Notes: generated by a model not told the origin, from the sequence alone. Positions 33,822 to 43,249 are shown, counted from the stretch's first letter. The stretch is DNA of 64,000 nucleotides from Paraktedonobacter carboxidivorans (GCA_041156125.1 JBEVTI010000013.1:74324-138323), one strand, 5' to 3'. Made by a program: numbers and translations.

Positions 33822-35099
33822 ATGAGCGACCAGATACAACTTCCAGAAAACTATTTCTATCATCGTCTGGCCAATGGAATTGAGGTGATTGGTCAGTCTA
33901 TGCCTAGTCTAAGTTCGACGACCTTCGGGTTGCAATTTGATGCGGCGGTGGTTGATGAGCCGGAAGATAAGGCGGGTCTTGCTCATCTTTTTGAGTATAT
34001 GCTTTTTCAGGGGACGAAAGAGAAGGACGCGCGCGCGCTCAATGAAGCTTTTGAGTCACTAGGCGCGCGTAAAGGTGCCAGCACTGGTCTGGAGACCTCA
34101 CAGGTCTCAGCACAAATCGTCCATAACAAGTTTGACGCGACTCTTGATCTGATCTGTGAACTGCTCCTGACCTCGACATTTCCCAAGGACGAACTTGAGC
34201 AGATGCGCAATATTATCCTGCAAGAGATTCGTCGGCGCGACGATGAACCAATGAGCCGCATTTTTGAGCTGGTGCGCGCCAATTTTTACCATGGCACAGC
34301 CCTGGCTCGTCCATTATTGGGGAGCTCCGAGAGCGTCAGGGGTTTGCAGCGCTACGATCTGCGCCAGTTCTGGCAACAGCGCTATCAGCCCAATAATATG
34401 CTCTTTGCTATCGCTGGTAAGTTTGATTGGGCACACGTAGTCACGCGTGTTGAGGAGCTTTTTGGCGCCTGGCAGGGCCATGCCACTCCTTCGCCCTCGC
34501 AGGCTCCCGCGCCAGAAGCACGGATCGCCCTGGAGTTTCAGGAAGGCAAGCAGGAGCATCTCGCTCTAATGGTACCTTTCGCCAGCTATACCAGCCCTGA
34601 TTACTATCCAGCTCTGGTCTTAACCGAAGTCCTGGGTGGCAATATGGCCTCGCGCCTGTTCGTCGAGGTACGTGAGAAGCGCGGCCTGGTCTATAGCGTC
34701 TCTGCCGGTCAGACCAGCAATAAACAAATCGGCGCCCTGCGCATATATGCTGGCACCAAGCCCGAACAGGCCCACGAGTGCCTCGAAGTGATCGTCAACG
34801 AATTGCGCAAGCTGGAGCAGGAGGGCATCACCGCCGACGAACTGTCCCGTGCCAAGGTGCAGCTCAAAAGCGAGAATGTCATGCGCAGCGAGGGTTCTGG
34901 CTCGCGTATGGGCGCGATTACGCGCTCCTGGTGGTTTGAGCGCAAGATCCATACCGTCCAGGAAATCAAGGCCTCGATTGACGCTGTAACTCAGGAGAGT
35001 ATCCTCGAACTTCTCCAGCGTTATTCTCTGCTCAACCCGCTGACTGTCGCCGCGATTGGCCCGCTTAGCCAGGAAGAACTGGTTGGCAATGTACTCTAG
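33822..35099 (+). CDS. M16-family peptidase homologue with altered zinc motif
   Basis: A 425-residue protein with the insulinase/M16 two-lobe layout. The inverted zinc motif that should read HxxEH reads H55LFE58Y59 (AGLAHLFEYMLFQGT); the second His ligand is Tyr. The downstream Glu-containing segment is present (EQMRNIILQEIRRRDDEPMS), as is the second-lobe pattern MVPFASYTSPDYYPALVLTE, then REKRGLVYSVSAG. In family terms M16B proteins act as pairs of one active and one inactive subunit; this would be an inactive-type subunit, yet no partner gene is adjacent. The gene is flanked by repeat locus E and a 74-bp palindrome, and is probably monocistronic. Confidence 0.85.
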   Translation: MSDQIQLPENYFYHRLANGIEVIGQSMPSLSSTTFGLQFDAAVVDEPEDKAGLAHLFEYMLFQGTKEKDARALNEAFESLGARKGASTGLETSQVSAQIVHNKFDATLDLICELLLTSTFPKDELEQMRNIILQEIRRRDDEPMSRIFELVRANFYHGTALARPLLGSSESVRGLQRYDLRQFWQQRYQPNNMLFAIAGKFDWAHVVTRVEELFGAWQGHATPSPSQAPAPEARIALEFQEGKQEHLALMVPFASYTSPDYYPALVLTEVLGGNMASRLFVEVREKRGLVYSVSAGQTSNKQIGALRIYAGTKPEQAHECLEVIVNELRKLEQEGITADELSRAKVQLKSENVMRSEGSGSRMGAITRSWWFERKIHTVQEIKASIDAVTQESILELLQRYSLLNPLTVAAIGPLSQEELVGNVL

Positions 35100-35163
35100 A
35101 TAGTGAGCAGATAAAAAGCCGGGCGCGCGCCCGGCTTTTTATCTGCTCACTATCTAGAGTACA
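35090..35163. terminator. 74-bp perfect palindrome over the M16 stop codon
   Basis: Every base from 35090 to 35126 pairs with its mirror in 35127-35163; no loop. The TAG of the M16 homologue (35097-35099) lies inside the left arm. The stem AAAAAGCCGGGCGC/GCGCCCGGCTTTTT has flanking A/T runs and so acts as a terminator in both directions. Confidence 0.92.
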
Positions 35164-35385
35164 GAAAAGTTGCTTTCCCTTCTCACACGGTCCCTCCCCC
35201 AGATGTATCTCAACTTTGCTCTTCTCATAACCTTTAGACACAGTGAGCAATGCTATCTATAAGAGTTACTTATAACTAGACACAATAAGACATATAGCTT
35301 GAAGATGAAAAGATAGTATGGTACGTTTAGGTTACGTTCGAGGCTGACTGTAGTTGTGCTTTTAATGCAGAAAAGGAGATAGACA

Positions 35386-35877
35386 ATGACCGTCGTGCAG
35401 GAATTTTTACAGGCAAATGAGGCATACGCGGCGAATTTTCAGAAAGGCAGCTTACCGCTACCACCAGCGCGTAAGGTCGCTGTACTGGCGTGCATGGATG
35501 CGCGTATAGATCCCGCTCGTCTGCTGGGGCTGGAAGAAGGGGATGCTCATGTTATTCGCAACGCGGGTGGGCGAGCCGCTGACGCATTGCGTTCACTTGT
35601 GATTTCTGAGCAATTGTTGGGCACAGAGACAATTGTGATCATCCATCATACCGATTGTGGGATGCTGACCTTCACGAATCAGCATATTCACGAGAAAATC
35701 AAGCAAGATTTGCACGCGGATGCCGATCATATTGCCTTTTTGCCATTCAGCAATCTGGAGCAATCGGTGCGTGACGATATTGCTTTTCTGCGCAATTCAC
35801 CACTGATTCCTGATAATATTACTATTGTTGGCTTTATTTACGATGTAAGCAATGGTAAACTCTTGCCAGTCGATTAA
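35386..35877 (+). CDS. Beta-carbonic anhydrase
   Basis: A 163-residue beta-class carbonic anhydrase (short type), which interconverts CO2 and bicarbonate in the cytoplasm. Zinc ligands are visible as C36 (VAVLACMDAR, with the D38-R40 dyad) and H88/C91 (IIHHTDCGM). The RNAGGRAADALRSL segment is characteristic. The ATG follows AAGGAG at 8 bases. It lies upstream of the glutamine synthetase gene but is separated from it by a stem and a new promoter, so the two are probably independently transcribed. Confidence 0.92.
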   Translation: MTVVQEFLQANEAYAANFQKGSLPLPPARKVAVLACMDARIDPARLLGLEEGDAHVIRNAGGRAADALRSLVISEQLLGTETIVIIHHTDCGMLTFTNQHIHEKIKQDLHADADHIAFLPFSNLEQSVRDDIAFLRNSPLIPDNITIVGFIYDVSNGKLLPVD

Positions 35878-35970
35878 AGAAGACAGGTGGTCCAGAGAGG
35901 TGTTTCGCGGATTTTCTTTCCCCGTACTATCTACGATAGCCAGAGAACAACTGGAGCTAAGAGAGCGCTA

Positions 35971-36018
35971 GAAGCCAGAGAGGGTCCTTACCTGGCAAGT
36001 AAGGGCTGTTCTCTGGCT
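35971..36018. terminator. Nested stem between carbonic anhydrase and glutamine synthetase
   Basis: AGCCAGAGA pairs with TCTCTGGCT and encloses CCTTAC/GTAAGG. No T run follows. It may end the carbonic anhydrase mRNA, or act as an operator, as the glnA -10 element starts about 13 bases downstream. Confidence 0.5.
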
Positions 36019-36027
36019 GCGCTGATC

Positions 36028-36036
36028 TGCTATAAT
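36028..36036 (+). promoter_or_regulatory. Extended -10 promoter of glutamine synthetase
   Basis: TGC followed by TATAAT (36031-36036) forms an extended -10; the -35 position is weak. The start codon lies 119 bases downstream, after two 46-bp direct repeats. Confidence 0.6.
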
Positions 36037-36048
36037 GTGCCTGCCTGT

Positions 36049-36140
36049 GCAAGAAGTCAAAGGCGATTATTCTTCAGGATCGGATCATTTCGCTGCAAGA
36101 AGTCAAAGGCGATTATTCTTCAGGATCAGGTCATTCCGCA
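36049..36140. repeat. Tandem 46-bp duplication in the glnA leader
   Basis: Two head-to-tail copies (36049-36094 and 36095-36140) starting GCAAGAAGTCAAAGGCGATT; they differ at a few bases in the last third. The duplication lies wholly between the -10 element and the glutamine synthetase start codon. Confidence 0.9.
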
Positions 36141-36154
36141 AGAGGTGCAAAAAA

Positions 36155-37558
36155 ATGGCAGAACCACAAGATCAAGCTCTTCAGGAGCGAGTATTTAAAA
36201 TTATAGAGGCCGAAGGTATCCGTTTCATCAATCTGGAGTTTACTGATGTCGTCGGTATGGCCAAGAGTGTGTCCATTCCTGTGGAACAACTTCCCGCTAC
36301 TCTCAAGAGCGGCAGATGGTTTGACGGTTCCGCGCTTGAGAGTATTGCGCGTGTGGCCGAAACAGATATGTATCTTTTTCCCGACCTGAGCACATTCTCG
36401 ACTCTTCCAGTGCGAGTGCGTCCACCCAGCTTTAGCCAGTTCACTGATGTGGATCTGCTTAACGCTGATGAAGTAGGCGCGCGCGTGATTTGTAATGTGC
36501 TTAGTCCTGATGGTGAGCGTTTTGACGGAGATCCGCGCGCTACTCTGTTACGCGCTCTGGATACCGCGCGCACTATGGGCTACGATTTTATGGTCGCGCC
36601 TGAATTGGAGTTTTTCCTGCTCCATATCGAAGGAAAAACACCTATGCCTCTTCCTTTTGATCGCGGAGGCTACTTTGACCTTTCCACTGATCTCGCAGCT
36701 ACGGTGCGCCGTCAGATGGTGCAGGCCTTGCTGCATATGGGCATTAAGATTGAATCCAGCCATCACGAGATTGCCGCTGGTCAACATGAGATCGATTTTG
36801 CAACTGGCGACTCATTGTATATTGCTGACGGCGTGATGACTGCCAAATATGTTCTTAAGGCCATTGCCTCGCGCCATAATCTCTACGCGACCTTTATGCC
36901 GAAGCCTTTTTTTGGTTTGAACGGATCAGGCATGCATACTCATCAGCAGTTGATCAGCCATGCTACGGGCCGCAATGCCTTTGTGGATGAAAACGGCAGC
37001 GGTGAATATGGTCTCTCCGATGTGGGACGCTACTTTATTGCTGGTCAACTGGCGCACGCGCGCGCCATGTGCGCTGTGCTCTCCCCGTTGGTCAATTCCT
37101 ACAAACGCCTGGTGCATGGGTACGAGGCACCTGTGTATATCAACTGGGGACGGGTCAATCGCGAGGCGCTGATCCGTGTCCCGCGCCCTGATGCCAATCG
37201 CCAGACCTCAGCGCGCATTGAACTGCGCTGCTGCGATCCCAGTTGTAATCCCTATCTGGCCTTCTCGGTGATGCTGCGCGCCGGTCTTGACGGTATCCAG
37301 CGTCGCTTACCTCTGCCGCCAGCTATGGATGAGAGCCTTTTTATGCGCGCGGAAGGCGAACGCCAGCGCCATCTCTCCGCCCTTTTACCCGCGACCCTTG
37401 GCGAGGCCCTGGACGATCTGCGCGAAGATCCGCTGATCCGTGAAACTCTTGGAGATACCATCTACGAGGGTTTTATTGAAGCCAAGGGCATCGAGTGGTC
37501 CGATTACCGCAAACAGGTTCACCCCTGGGAACTCGAACGCTATCTCCCAGTCTTTTAA
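36155..37558 (+). CDS. glnA: Glutamine synthetase, type I
   Basis: A 467-residue ATP-dependent ammonia ligase that forms glutamine from glutamate. Motifs in order: the latch GSALESIARVAETDMYLFPD (type I), MVAPELEFFLL with the metal-binding Glu pair, HHEIAAGQHEIDFATGDS, the ATP site MPKPFFGLNGSGMHTHQQL, and NPYLAFSVMLRAGLDGIQ. I place the start at 36155 with GAGG upstream; a longer open frame from 36035 runs through the leader repeats and lacks a ribosome site. The C-terminal adenylylation Tyr segment of the beta subtype is not evident, so this is probably the short alpha type. A duplicated 46-bp leader suggests regulation at the RNA or DNA level. Confidence 0.92.
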   Translation: MAEPQDQALQERVFKIIEAEGIRFINLEFTDVVGMAKSVSIPVEQLPATLKSGRWFDGSALESIARVAETDMYLFPDLSTFSTLPVRVRPPSFSQFTDVDLLNADEVGARVICNVLSPDGERFDGDPRATLLRALDTARTMGYDFMVAPELEFFLLHIEGKTPMPLPFDRGGYFDLSTDLAATVRRQMVQALLHMGIKIESSHHEIAAGQHEIDFATGDSLYIADGVMTAKYVLKAIASRHNLYATFMPKPFFGLNGSGMHTHQQLISHATGRNAFVDENGSGEYGLSDVGRYFIAGQLAHARAMCAVLSPLVNSYKRLVHGYEAPVYINWGRVNREALIRVPRPDANRQTSARIELRCCDPSCNPYLAFSVMLRAGLDGIQRRLPLPPAMDESLFMRAEGERQRHLSALLPATLGEALDDLREDPLIRETLGDTIYEGFIEAKGIEWSDYRKQVHPWELERYLPVF

Positions 37559-37585
37559 ATCTATAGCAGGAAACCTCCTTTTTCC

Positions 37586-37690
37586 AGAGGTTTGTGGAGG
37601 CGAGGCGCTGCGCGTCCTGCCTCCACAAACCTCTCCTCTCAACCGGGTGGGGAGGCAAAAGGCGTGTTGGCCTGATTTTGAAAAAGCAGG
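37586..37690. repeat. Modular palindromic repeat (locus F)
   Basis: A large palindrome (arms AGAGGTTTGTGGAGGC at 37586-37601 and complement at 37619-37634), the spacer GGTGGGGAGGCAAAAGGCGT and a small palindrome CCTGATTTTGAAAAAGCAGG (37671-37690, one mismatch). It sits just after the glutamine synthetase gene, where it may also terminate transcription. Confidence 0.85.
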
Positions 37691-37784
37691 GATGAAGCAT
37701 ACTTGTGAGCCTCTCTATACTCTCAATGTGCGGATTTTTGTATACATGTGTTTATTCTGCCATAAGAGATAAAGAGGAGAGACA

Positions 37785-38957
37785 ATGGAAATGACAAATA
37801 TCAGGACTATCGCGCGCGAGCGTGCTGTTTCTAAGATGGGGTTAAATCCGTTTCCCTGGTATCGCGAGATGCGTGAGAAAGATCCTGTACATTTTGACGA
37901 ACAGGCGCGCATCTGGGAGATTTTTACTTATCAGGATATTTTAGTGATTCTAAAAAATCCCGCTCTGTTCTCATCGGAACGTGCTCGGCAGATCTCGCAA
38001 GATGGGCTGAGTGGGAGTATTCTCTCGACTGATCCACCGCGCCATAATAAATTGCGTGGCCTGGTCTCGCAGGTATTTACGCCGCGTGCCATCGCTCGCC
38101 TGGAAGATCGCATGCGCGCGATCGTTAACGAACTGCTGGACGCGGGCGTGAAAGATGGCAGGCTTGATATCATCAGCGATCTGGCCTATCCGTTGCCCGT
38201 GATTGTAATCGCTGAGATGCTTGGCATTCCGGCCAGCGAGCGGGATATGTTCAAACGCTGGTCCGACGATGTCGTCAGCAACTTGTGGGAACGTGCAGTG
38301 GAAGGTTATCAAGAACTTAACCGCTATTTCCGTGAAATTGTAGGGCAGAGACGTAAGATGCCCTGGGATGATCTTATCAGCGATCTGCTGAGCGCGCGCC
38401 TGGACGGTGAGCCGCTGACGGAAGATGAGATTGTCAACTTCTGCAACCTGCTGCTGGTCGCAGGTAACGAGACGACCACAAATCTGATCGGCAATGCAGT
38501 GCTCTGTTTCGACGAATATCCAGAGTCTCTGGCGCAAATTCGCGCTGATCACTCACTGCTGCCAGATGCCATTGAAGAGGTGCTGCGTTTTCGCTCACCA
38601 GTGCAGCGTATGAGCCGTATACCACTCACTGACACCTCGCTCAGAGGTAAACTGCTTAAAGCCGATCAGCCTGTTTTCCTCTGGATTGCCGCGGCCAATC
38701 GCGATGAGCAGCAGTTTCCTGAGTCTGAGACCTTCGATATCAAGCGCACCCCCAATCGTCACCTGGCTTTTGGCAGCGGCATCCATGCCTGCCTGGGCGC
38801 TCCACTGGCTCGTTTAGAGACCAGGGTAGCCTTTGAGTGCCTACTGGAGCGCTTCCAGACCCTTCAACGCGACCAGACTGTTTCCTTGCAGCCTATCCAG
38901 AGCTTTTTTGGCTATGGCGTAGAGCATCTGCCCGTCCAGGTCTCAGCTTCGTCCTAG
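37785..38957 (+). CDS. Cytochrome P450
   Basis: A 390-residue soluble bacterial P450. The heme-ligand loop reads FGSGIHACLGAPLARLE with Cys336; the I-helix oxygen-activating motif is LLLVAGNETTTNLIG; the ExxR of the K-helix is in IEEVLRFRSP. Class I P450s need a ferredoxin and reductase, which are not adjacent. The substrate is unknown; many of this type hydroxylate fatty acids, macrolides or terpenes. The gene is monocistronic, bounded by palindromic repeats on both sides. The ATG follows GAGGAG at 6 bases. Confidence 0.93.
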   Translation: MEMTNIRTIARERAVSKMGLNPFPWYREMREKDPVHFDEQARIWEIFTYQDILVILKNPALFSSERARQISQDGLSGSILSTDPPRHNKLRGLVSQVFTPRAIARLEDRMRAIVNELLDAGVKDGRLDIISDLAYPLPVIVIAEMLGIPASERDMFKRWSDDVVSNLWERAVEGYQELNRYFREIVGQRRKMPWDDLISDLLSARLDGEPLTEDEIVNFCNLLLVAGNETTTNLIGNAVLCFDEYPESLAQIRADHSLLPDAIEEVLRFRSPVQRMSRIPLTDTSLRGKLLKADQPVFLWIAAANRDEQQFPESETFDIKRTPNRHLAFGSGIHACLGAPLARLETRVAFECLLERFQTLQRDQTVSLQPIQSFFGYGVEHLPVQVSASS

Positions 38958-38975
38958 CAGGTGTTGTGAGTGATC

Positions 38976-39069
38976 CCTGCTTTTCAAAAGCAGGTCAAAG
39001 CAGCTTTGCCTCCCCGCCCCGGAGAAAAGAAGAGTTTTGGTGGGCGCGCTGCGCCCGCCAAAACTCTTC
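38976..39069. repeat. Modular palindromic repeat (locus G)
   Basis: A small perfect palindrome CCTGCTTTTCAAAAGCAGG (38976-38994), the spacer CAAAGCAGCTTTGCCTCCCC and a large palindrome 39029-39069 (arms GAAGAGTTTTGGTGGGCGC and complement, one wobble). It is 18 bases after the P450 stop codon, in the same orientation as locus D. Another small palindrome of this type lies at 45201. Confidence 0.88.
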
Positions 39070-39223
39070 AAAACAAAAGGGTAGGGAGTGCAACATAATA
39101 AAAGGAGTTCGATTTTTCTGGAGCTTGTTGCTCGCGAAAAGCAGCAGGAGTGCAGAGGTCAGTCCTCTTGCTGGAGCCTATGGGACTGTGCCCCAGTAAA
39201 AAAGGCTTTACTGGGAGCATCTT

Positions 39224-41605
39224 TCAGGTCGAGGCGGTAACGGTACATGTTGCCACTACTGTCACAGTTACCGTCGCCGCTATCTCCCCCTGGTCATGAT
39301 CCGCTGTGACATCGTAGGTGCATTGCGGATCACCAACCATGTGTTCATTTGAGCGCAATTGGCTCTTGAGATCTGCTACAACGCTCTGTTTCGTTGAGGC
39401 CTCTAATGAGTTTGTTGCGCCATCGATATCACTCTGCTGCACGATCATCTGCGTTTGCGCGTCTTTGCCGCCAGTGAAGGGTGTGCTGTTGTCGATATCT
39501 AATGGCGCGGGATCGTCGGAGGCACCATAATGAGTCCAGCCTCTAATTGCAGAGATATTACCGATAGCCCCAACCTGCACGACGTGCGCGGGAACTATTA
39601 CATCGGTGCCATTACCCGGAACTATAATTGTTGCGTCGAACATCATCTGTACGTTCGGAGTATTTTCAGAATCATCATCAAAGACCGTACCAGCCTGATA
39701 AGTCATGTCAACACCATGCGGTGTACCTGCATAAGGATTACGCACCCTCAGTTCTCCAGTGGCCTGGGTTCCAGGGACAGTTCTCTGCCCTGTGGCGTCA
39801 ACTGTTTTGGTTTGAGTTTGCTGAGATGTCAGGACACGTTGTACTGGCGCAGGAGTAGAGGTCGGGGCCGGACTGGGAGTGGGAGTCGGCTGCGCGGTGG
39901 CAGTAGGTTGTGCAGTAGCGGTTGGCCGCGCAGTGGGGGTTGGCGTTGGCCGCGAGCCAGGGGTAGGAGTAGAGGTCGGACTTGGAGTCGGATCAGGAGT
40001 AGGTGTTGCTGTAGGCTGAGAGGTAGGTGTGGCTGTCGCAATAGCTGTGGTCTGTGTGATTGCGAAGGAGAGCGAGGCGCTGCGGTGACTTATGGCCTCG
40101 CTGGCATGAATGGTATGGTTGCCCAGTGGCCAGTCTGGCGCAATCTGGATAGTCGCATTGAATGTGCCATCGCTATGGACAGGGACCGTATTGCGGTCTG
40201 CGGGTATATGGGGTGCCAGGTGTAGCAGGTCCGCGCCAGTCGCGTTTTGTTGTGAACTTCTGACCAGCGGTATGGGAGCCTGTTGCTCCACCAGGAAGAC
40301 CGCCAGGCCGGAATCTAAGGTCAATGTTACATTATTGCCGGGTAAAAAGTGCTGTCCATGCAGCATGAGTTTTCCTCCAGATGTAACAGTGGAACTGCCA
40401 TTGAGAGAAAGACCTGGAGCAAAAACAGTTGCGCCCAATCCAATAGAGGTAGCTACAATGATCACAATAGCGGCCAGGAACCCGCCAGTCACCCCCAGCC
40501 AGCCAGGAAAATGCGCGCCTGGTTTCGGACGAAGAAGGCGGGGCAATCTGCTTTGCTGCCTGGCTGAGGCAGCCTGTTTGCCTGGTTGTTTTGCTGGAGA
40601 AAGGGAAGGCGCACGCGGCGTTTGAGTGCCTCGCGCGAATGGCAGATTTCCATGCGCATGAGGAGCGCCGGGAGCGTGCATGCCTGGATTAGGAGCTCCA
40701 GCCTGCAAAGAGGGAGGAACTGGAGAGTTGGCCAGATGATTGAGGGAATTGGGGTGGCATGAGGAGCGCCAGGAGCATTTGTGGTCGGGCTAGCATTGCC
40801 AGGCTGCCAAGGGGGAGTAGCCGGTGAGTTGGCCAGATGGTTGAGGGAAGCGGGAATGGCATGGGGAAGTCCAGGAGCGTACATGCCATGGTTAGGGGCG
40901 CCTCCAGGCTGCCAAGGGGGAGTAGCCGGTGAATTGGCCAGATGATTGAGGGAGCCGGGAATGGTATGGGGAGCGCCGGGAGTGTACATGCCATGGTTAG
41001 GGGCTCCTACAGGCTGCAAAGGAGGTGTAGCTGGGGAATTGGCCAGATGGTTGAGGGAAGCGGGAATGGCATGAGGAGCACCGGGAGCATTCGTGGTCGG
41101 GCTAGCGCTGCCAGGCTGCCAAGGGGGAGTAGCCGGTGAGTTGGCCAGATGGTTGAAGGTAGCTGGACGCACATAGGGCGCATTGGAAGGGTTAGGATAA
41201 AGATTGGCTGAGCCGGAGGGAGTCGCGTTCGAGGGTTATAGGAAGATGTGGGACCTGAGGTATAAGAGGAATTACGGGTGGAGGGGTGGATTGTGGATGA
41301 TTGGCCATTTGCTCCAGCAGAGATGGACTCATGTCAGCCATAGCTGCCCGTTGCTGGTAGTCCTGACTCTCGTGCCTGTTCTCCTGCAGGGGAAGCAGCA
41401 TAATCGGACGCGGTATATGCCTGGTAGAGGGTGGAATGCCCTGCTGGAAGTGCGGTCCTGGAAGTTCTACTCGCGCGTGGATATCACTGAGTGGCATAGT
41501 TGGCAGGTTGCTGCTATGGATTGATTGAGAGACAGTCTTTCCGCATTCGCCGCAAAAAATAGCCTGAGTGGGTAAACTGCTACCACAAGAGTCACATTCT
41601 TTCAT
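39224..41605 (-). pseudogene. Frameshifted zinc-ribbon/repeat/TM surface protein
   Basis: One gene of about 790 residues read in three pieces. Piece 1 (from the ATG at 41605, with AAGGGGA upstream): zinc ribbon CDSCG...CGECG and a linker, ending in a stop at 41192. Piece 2, in another frame: four copies of a 34-35-residue Pro/Ala/His repeat starting NHLANSPATPPWQPG. Piece 3, back in the first frame (39224-40708): a fifth repeat, a TM helix (GGFLAAIVIIVATSIGLGAT), an Ig-like outside domain, a (Thr-Pro)n stalk and a C-terminal beta-rich domain ending TVTVVATCTVTAST. Repeat spacings at DNA level are 102, 105, 105 and 101 bases; the 101 marks the second frameshift. It could be a true pseudogene, a phase-variable gene or two base-call errors. 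The domain order implies an N-terminal cytoplasmic ribbon and a stalked surface domain. Confidence 0.7.
40640..41155 (-). repeat. Five tandem ~104-bp repeats
   Basis: Each unit carries the recognisable block GGCCAGATGGTTGAGGGAAG (plus-strand reading) and encodes NHLANSP...; ends of the blocks are at 41155, 41053, 40948, 40843 and 40742. Two unit types alternate (with or without the PNHGMY segment), suggesting duplication of pairs. Confidence 0.85.
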
Positions 41606-42268
41606 ACGAGTCCCCTTCCCGATCAGACATATATATGCGCGGCCTTGGGCATGTTTCACTCTCTTCCCAATTGGCGCTGAGGCGGGAAAATCTGGCTACT
41701 ATCGCTAAATACTACTCTGACAGAACGCTACAAAGGAGAAAAAACGGAGAAATTCCCTACGAGACATATCCCAACAAAATACGTACAAAAGATGCCAATC
41801 GAAGTGACTACTGATCGTGAAATCCTTCCACAGTATAGAATATATTTCTTATAATTTCAAGAAAGAATGACTATGGAAAGGAAATTTTGTGCTTTAACAT
41901 TGCCTTAAAGAAATGTTTACATTGCTATTACAAGCCTATTCTTTGACCTTAACAGGCGTACATCAATATAGATACGAGGAAAATCTGGTTTTAGATCGCT
42001 TATTAAAGGTTATATTTGTACAGGCATGTAATGTCAAATTCATCTTGGGACACCGTCTGCTCATATGTGCGGTGCATAGGAGCTGGCGGCAGATGAATAG
42101 TCACGCAACCTGTTTATGAATGGAACGGGACGCGCCGGGGAGCAACATAGCCATTGGCGGGAGCCTTGTGGGTGTTTGTGCTAAGGTCAGCCGCTTCAGG
42201 TGGGATCTTAATGCTATTTACGTGGGTTTGCTATCACATTGCCTGAGAGTCGTACTGAGGGGAAACAT
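41606..42268. other. Divergent intergenic region
   Basis: About 660 bases, strongly AT-rich from 41,700 to 42,050. It should carry the promoters of the surface protein and of the PstS-like operon. No clear element found. Confidence 0.4.
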
Positions 42269-43249
42269 GTGAAAACCCGAAATTTATTTTGTCGTCTGTC
42301 CTTGTTAAAATATAAGTTTCGTTCCGCGCGTCTGCTTGCTCTGGCCTCTGGCCTCTTGTTCCTCCTGGTGGCCTGTGTTACGCCTTTCAATAACACGCCT
42401 GCTGCGCTCAGCGGACAGATCAAAGTCGATGGCTCAACAGCCCTGCAGCCCCTTGTTAGCAAGGCCGCTACCTCTTTTGAGAAACTTTATCCACAGGTAC
42501 ATATCAATGTCAGCGGAGGTGGAAGCGTCACCGGACTCAGCGATGTAGCCTCGCATAGAGTGGACATCGGCGACTCTGATATTTATGCCGATCCAGCGAC
42601 TTACCCTGATCCCAATCTGACCGATCACCTGGTCTGTGTTATCCCCTTCACAATGATCGTCTCATCCGATATCAATCTCACGAACTTGACTACATCAGAC
42701 ATCATCAATATTTTTGCCACGGGGAAATATACTAACTGGGCACAATTGGGTGGGCCAGATCTGCCGATTGTACCGATTGTGCGCCCACCAACCTCAGGGA
42801 CGCGCGCGACGTTCCGGCGTTATATCCTGGGGGGACGAGATGAGTTAAGCACTTTGACGGCAATCAGTTCCTCGCAGGATCTGGTCACCAGAGTGGCTCA
42901 GACACCAGGCGCAATCGGCTACCTGGCTGCCTCGGTTTTAAATGCGCAAGTACGTGTTATCTCGATTAATAGCTACGCGGCGAGTCTGAAGAATATTGAA
43001 TCAGGTCATTACACCTTCTGGAGCTATGAGCATATGTACACCCTTAATACGCTGAATCAGACCAATGGTGCCTTGATCGATGCCTTTCTGAATTTTATGC
43101 TTGCACCCCAGTTTCAGCCGCAGGTCGTAGCTCTGCACTATTTTCCTATTTCTGACTTGAAGTTCCCTCTCCTGTCGGCGAACACACCTGTGGGAACCAG
43201 CCTGGGTACTCCATATCTTGTGGAAGAAAGAAAAAGGTTTCGCGTATGA
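42269..43249 (+). CDS. PstS-like phosphate-binding lipoprotein
   Basis: A lipoprotein of about 326 residues from the GTG start (GAGGGG lies 6 bases upstream). A lipobox LLVAC36 follows a hydrophobic segment. The mature part has the PstS-family pattern: IKVDGSTALQPLVSKAATSF, the phosphate-contacting GGGSVTGLSDV, VDIGDSDIYADP, and VRPPTSGTRATFRRYI in the second lobe. By family it binds phosphate or a related oxyanion outside the membrane. No PstC/A/B transporter genes follow; its stop codon overlaps the start of a HAMP protein (ATGA), which suggests a sensory rather than a transport role. Confidence 0.88.
   Translation: MKTRNLFCRLSLLKYKFRSARLLALASGLLFLLVACVTPFNNTPAALSGQIKVDGSTALQPLVSKAATSFEKLYPQVHINVSGGGSVTGLSDVASHRVDIGDSDIYADPATYPDPNLTDHLVCVIPFTMIVSSDINLTNLTTSDIINIFATGKYTNWAQLGGPDLPIVPIVRPPTSGTRATFRRYILGGRDELSTLTAISSSQDLVTRVAQTPGAIGYLAASVLNAQVRVISINSYAASLKNIESGHYTFWSYEHMYTLNTLNQTNGALIDAFLNFMLAPQFQPQVVALHYFPISDLKFPLLSANTPVGTSLGTPYLVEERKRFRV

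Noticed and set aside
36035..36154. N-terminal extension of glutamine synthetase through the leader repeats
   Set aside because: The extension encodes the tandem repeat and lacks a ribosome site, and the family N-terminus begins at the downstream ATG.
39530..40225. Arg/Gly-rich open frame antisense to the Thr-Pro stalk
   Set aside because: Its repeats are simply the complement of the (Thr-Pro)n coding repeats.
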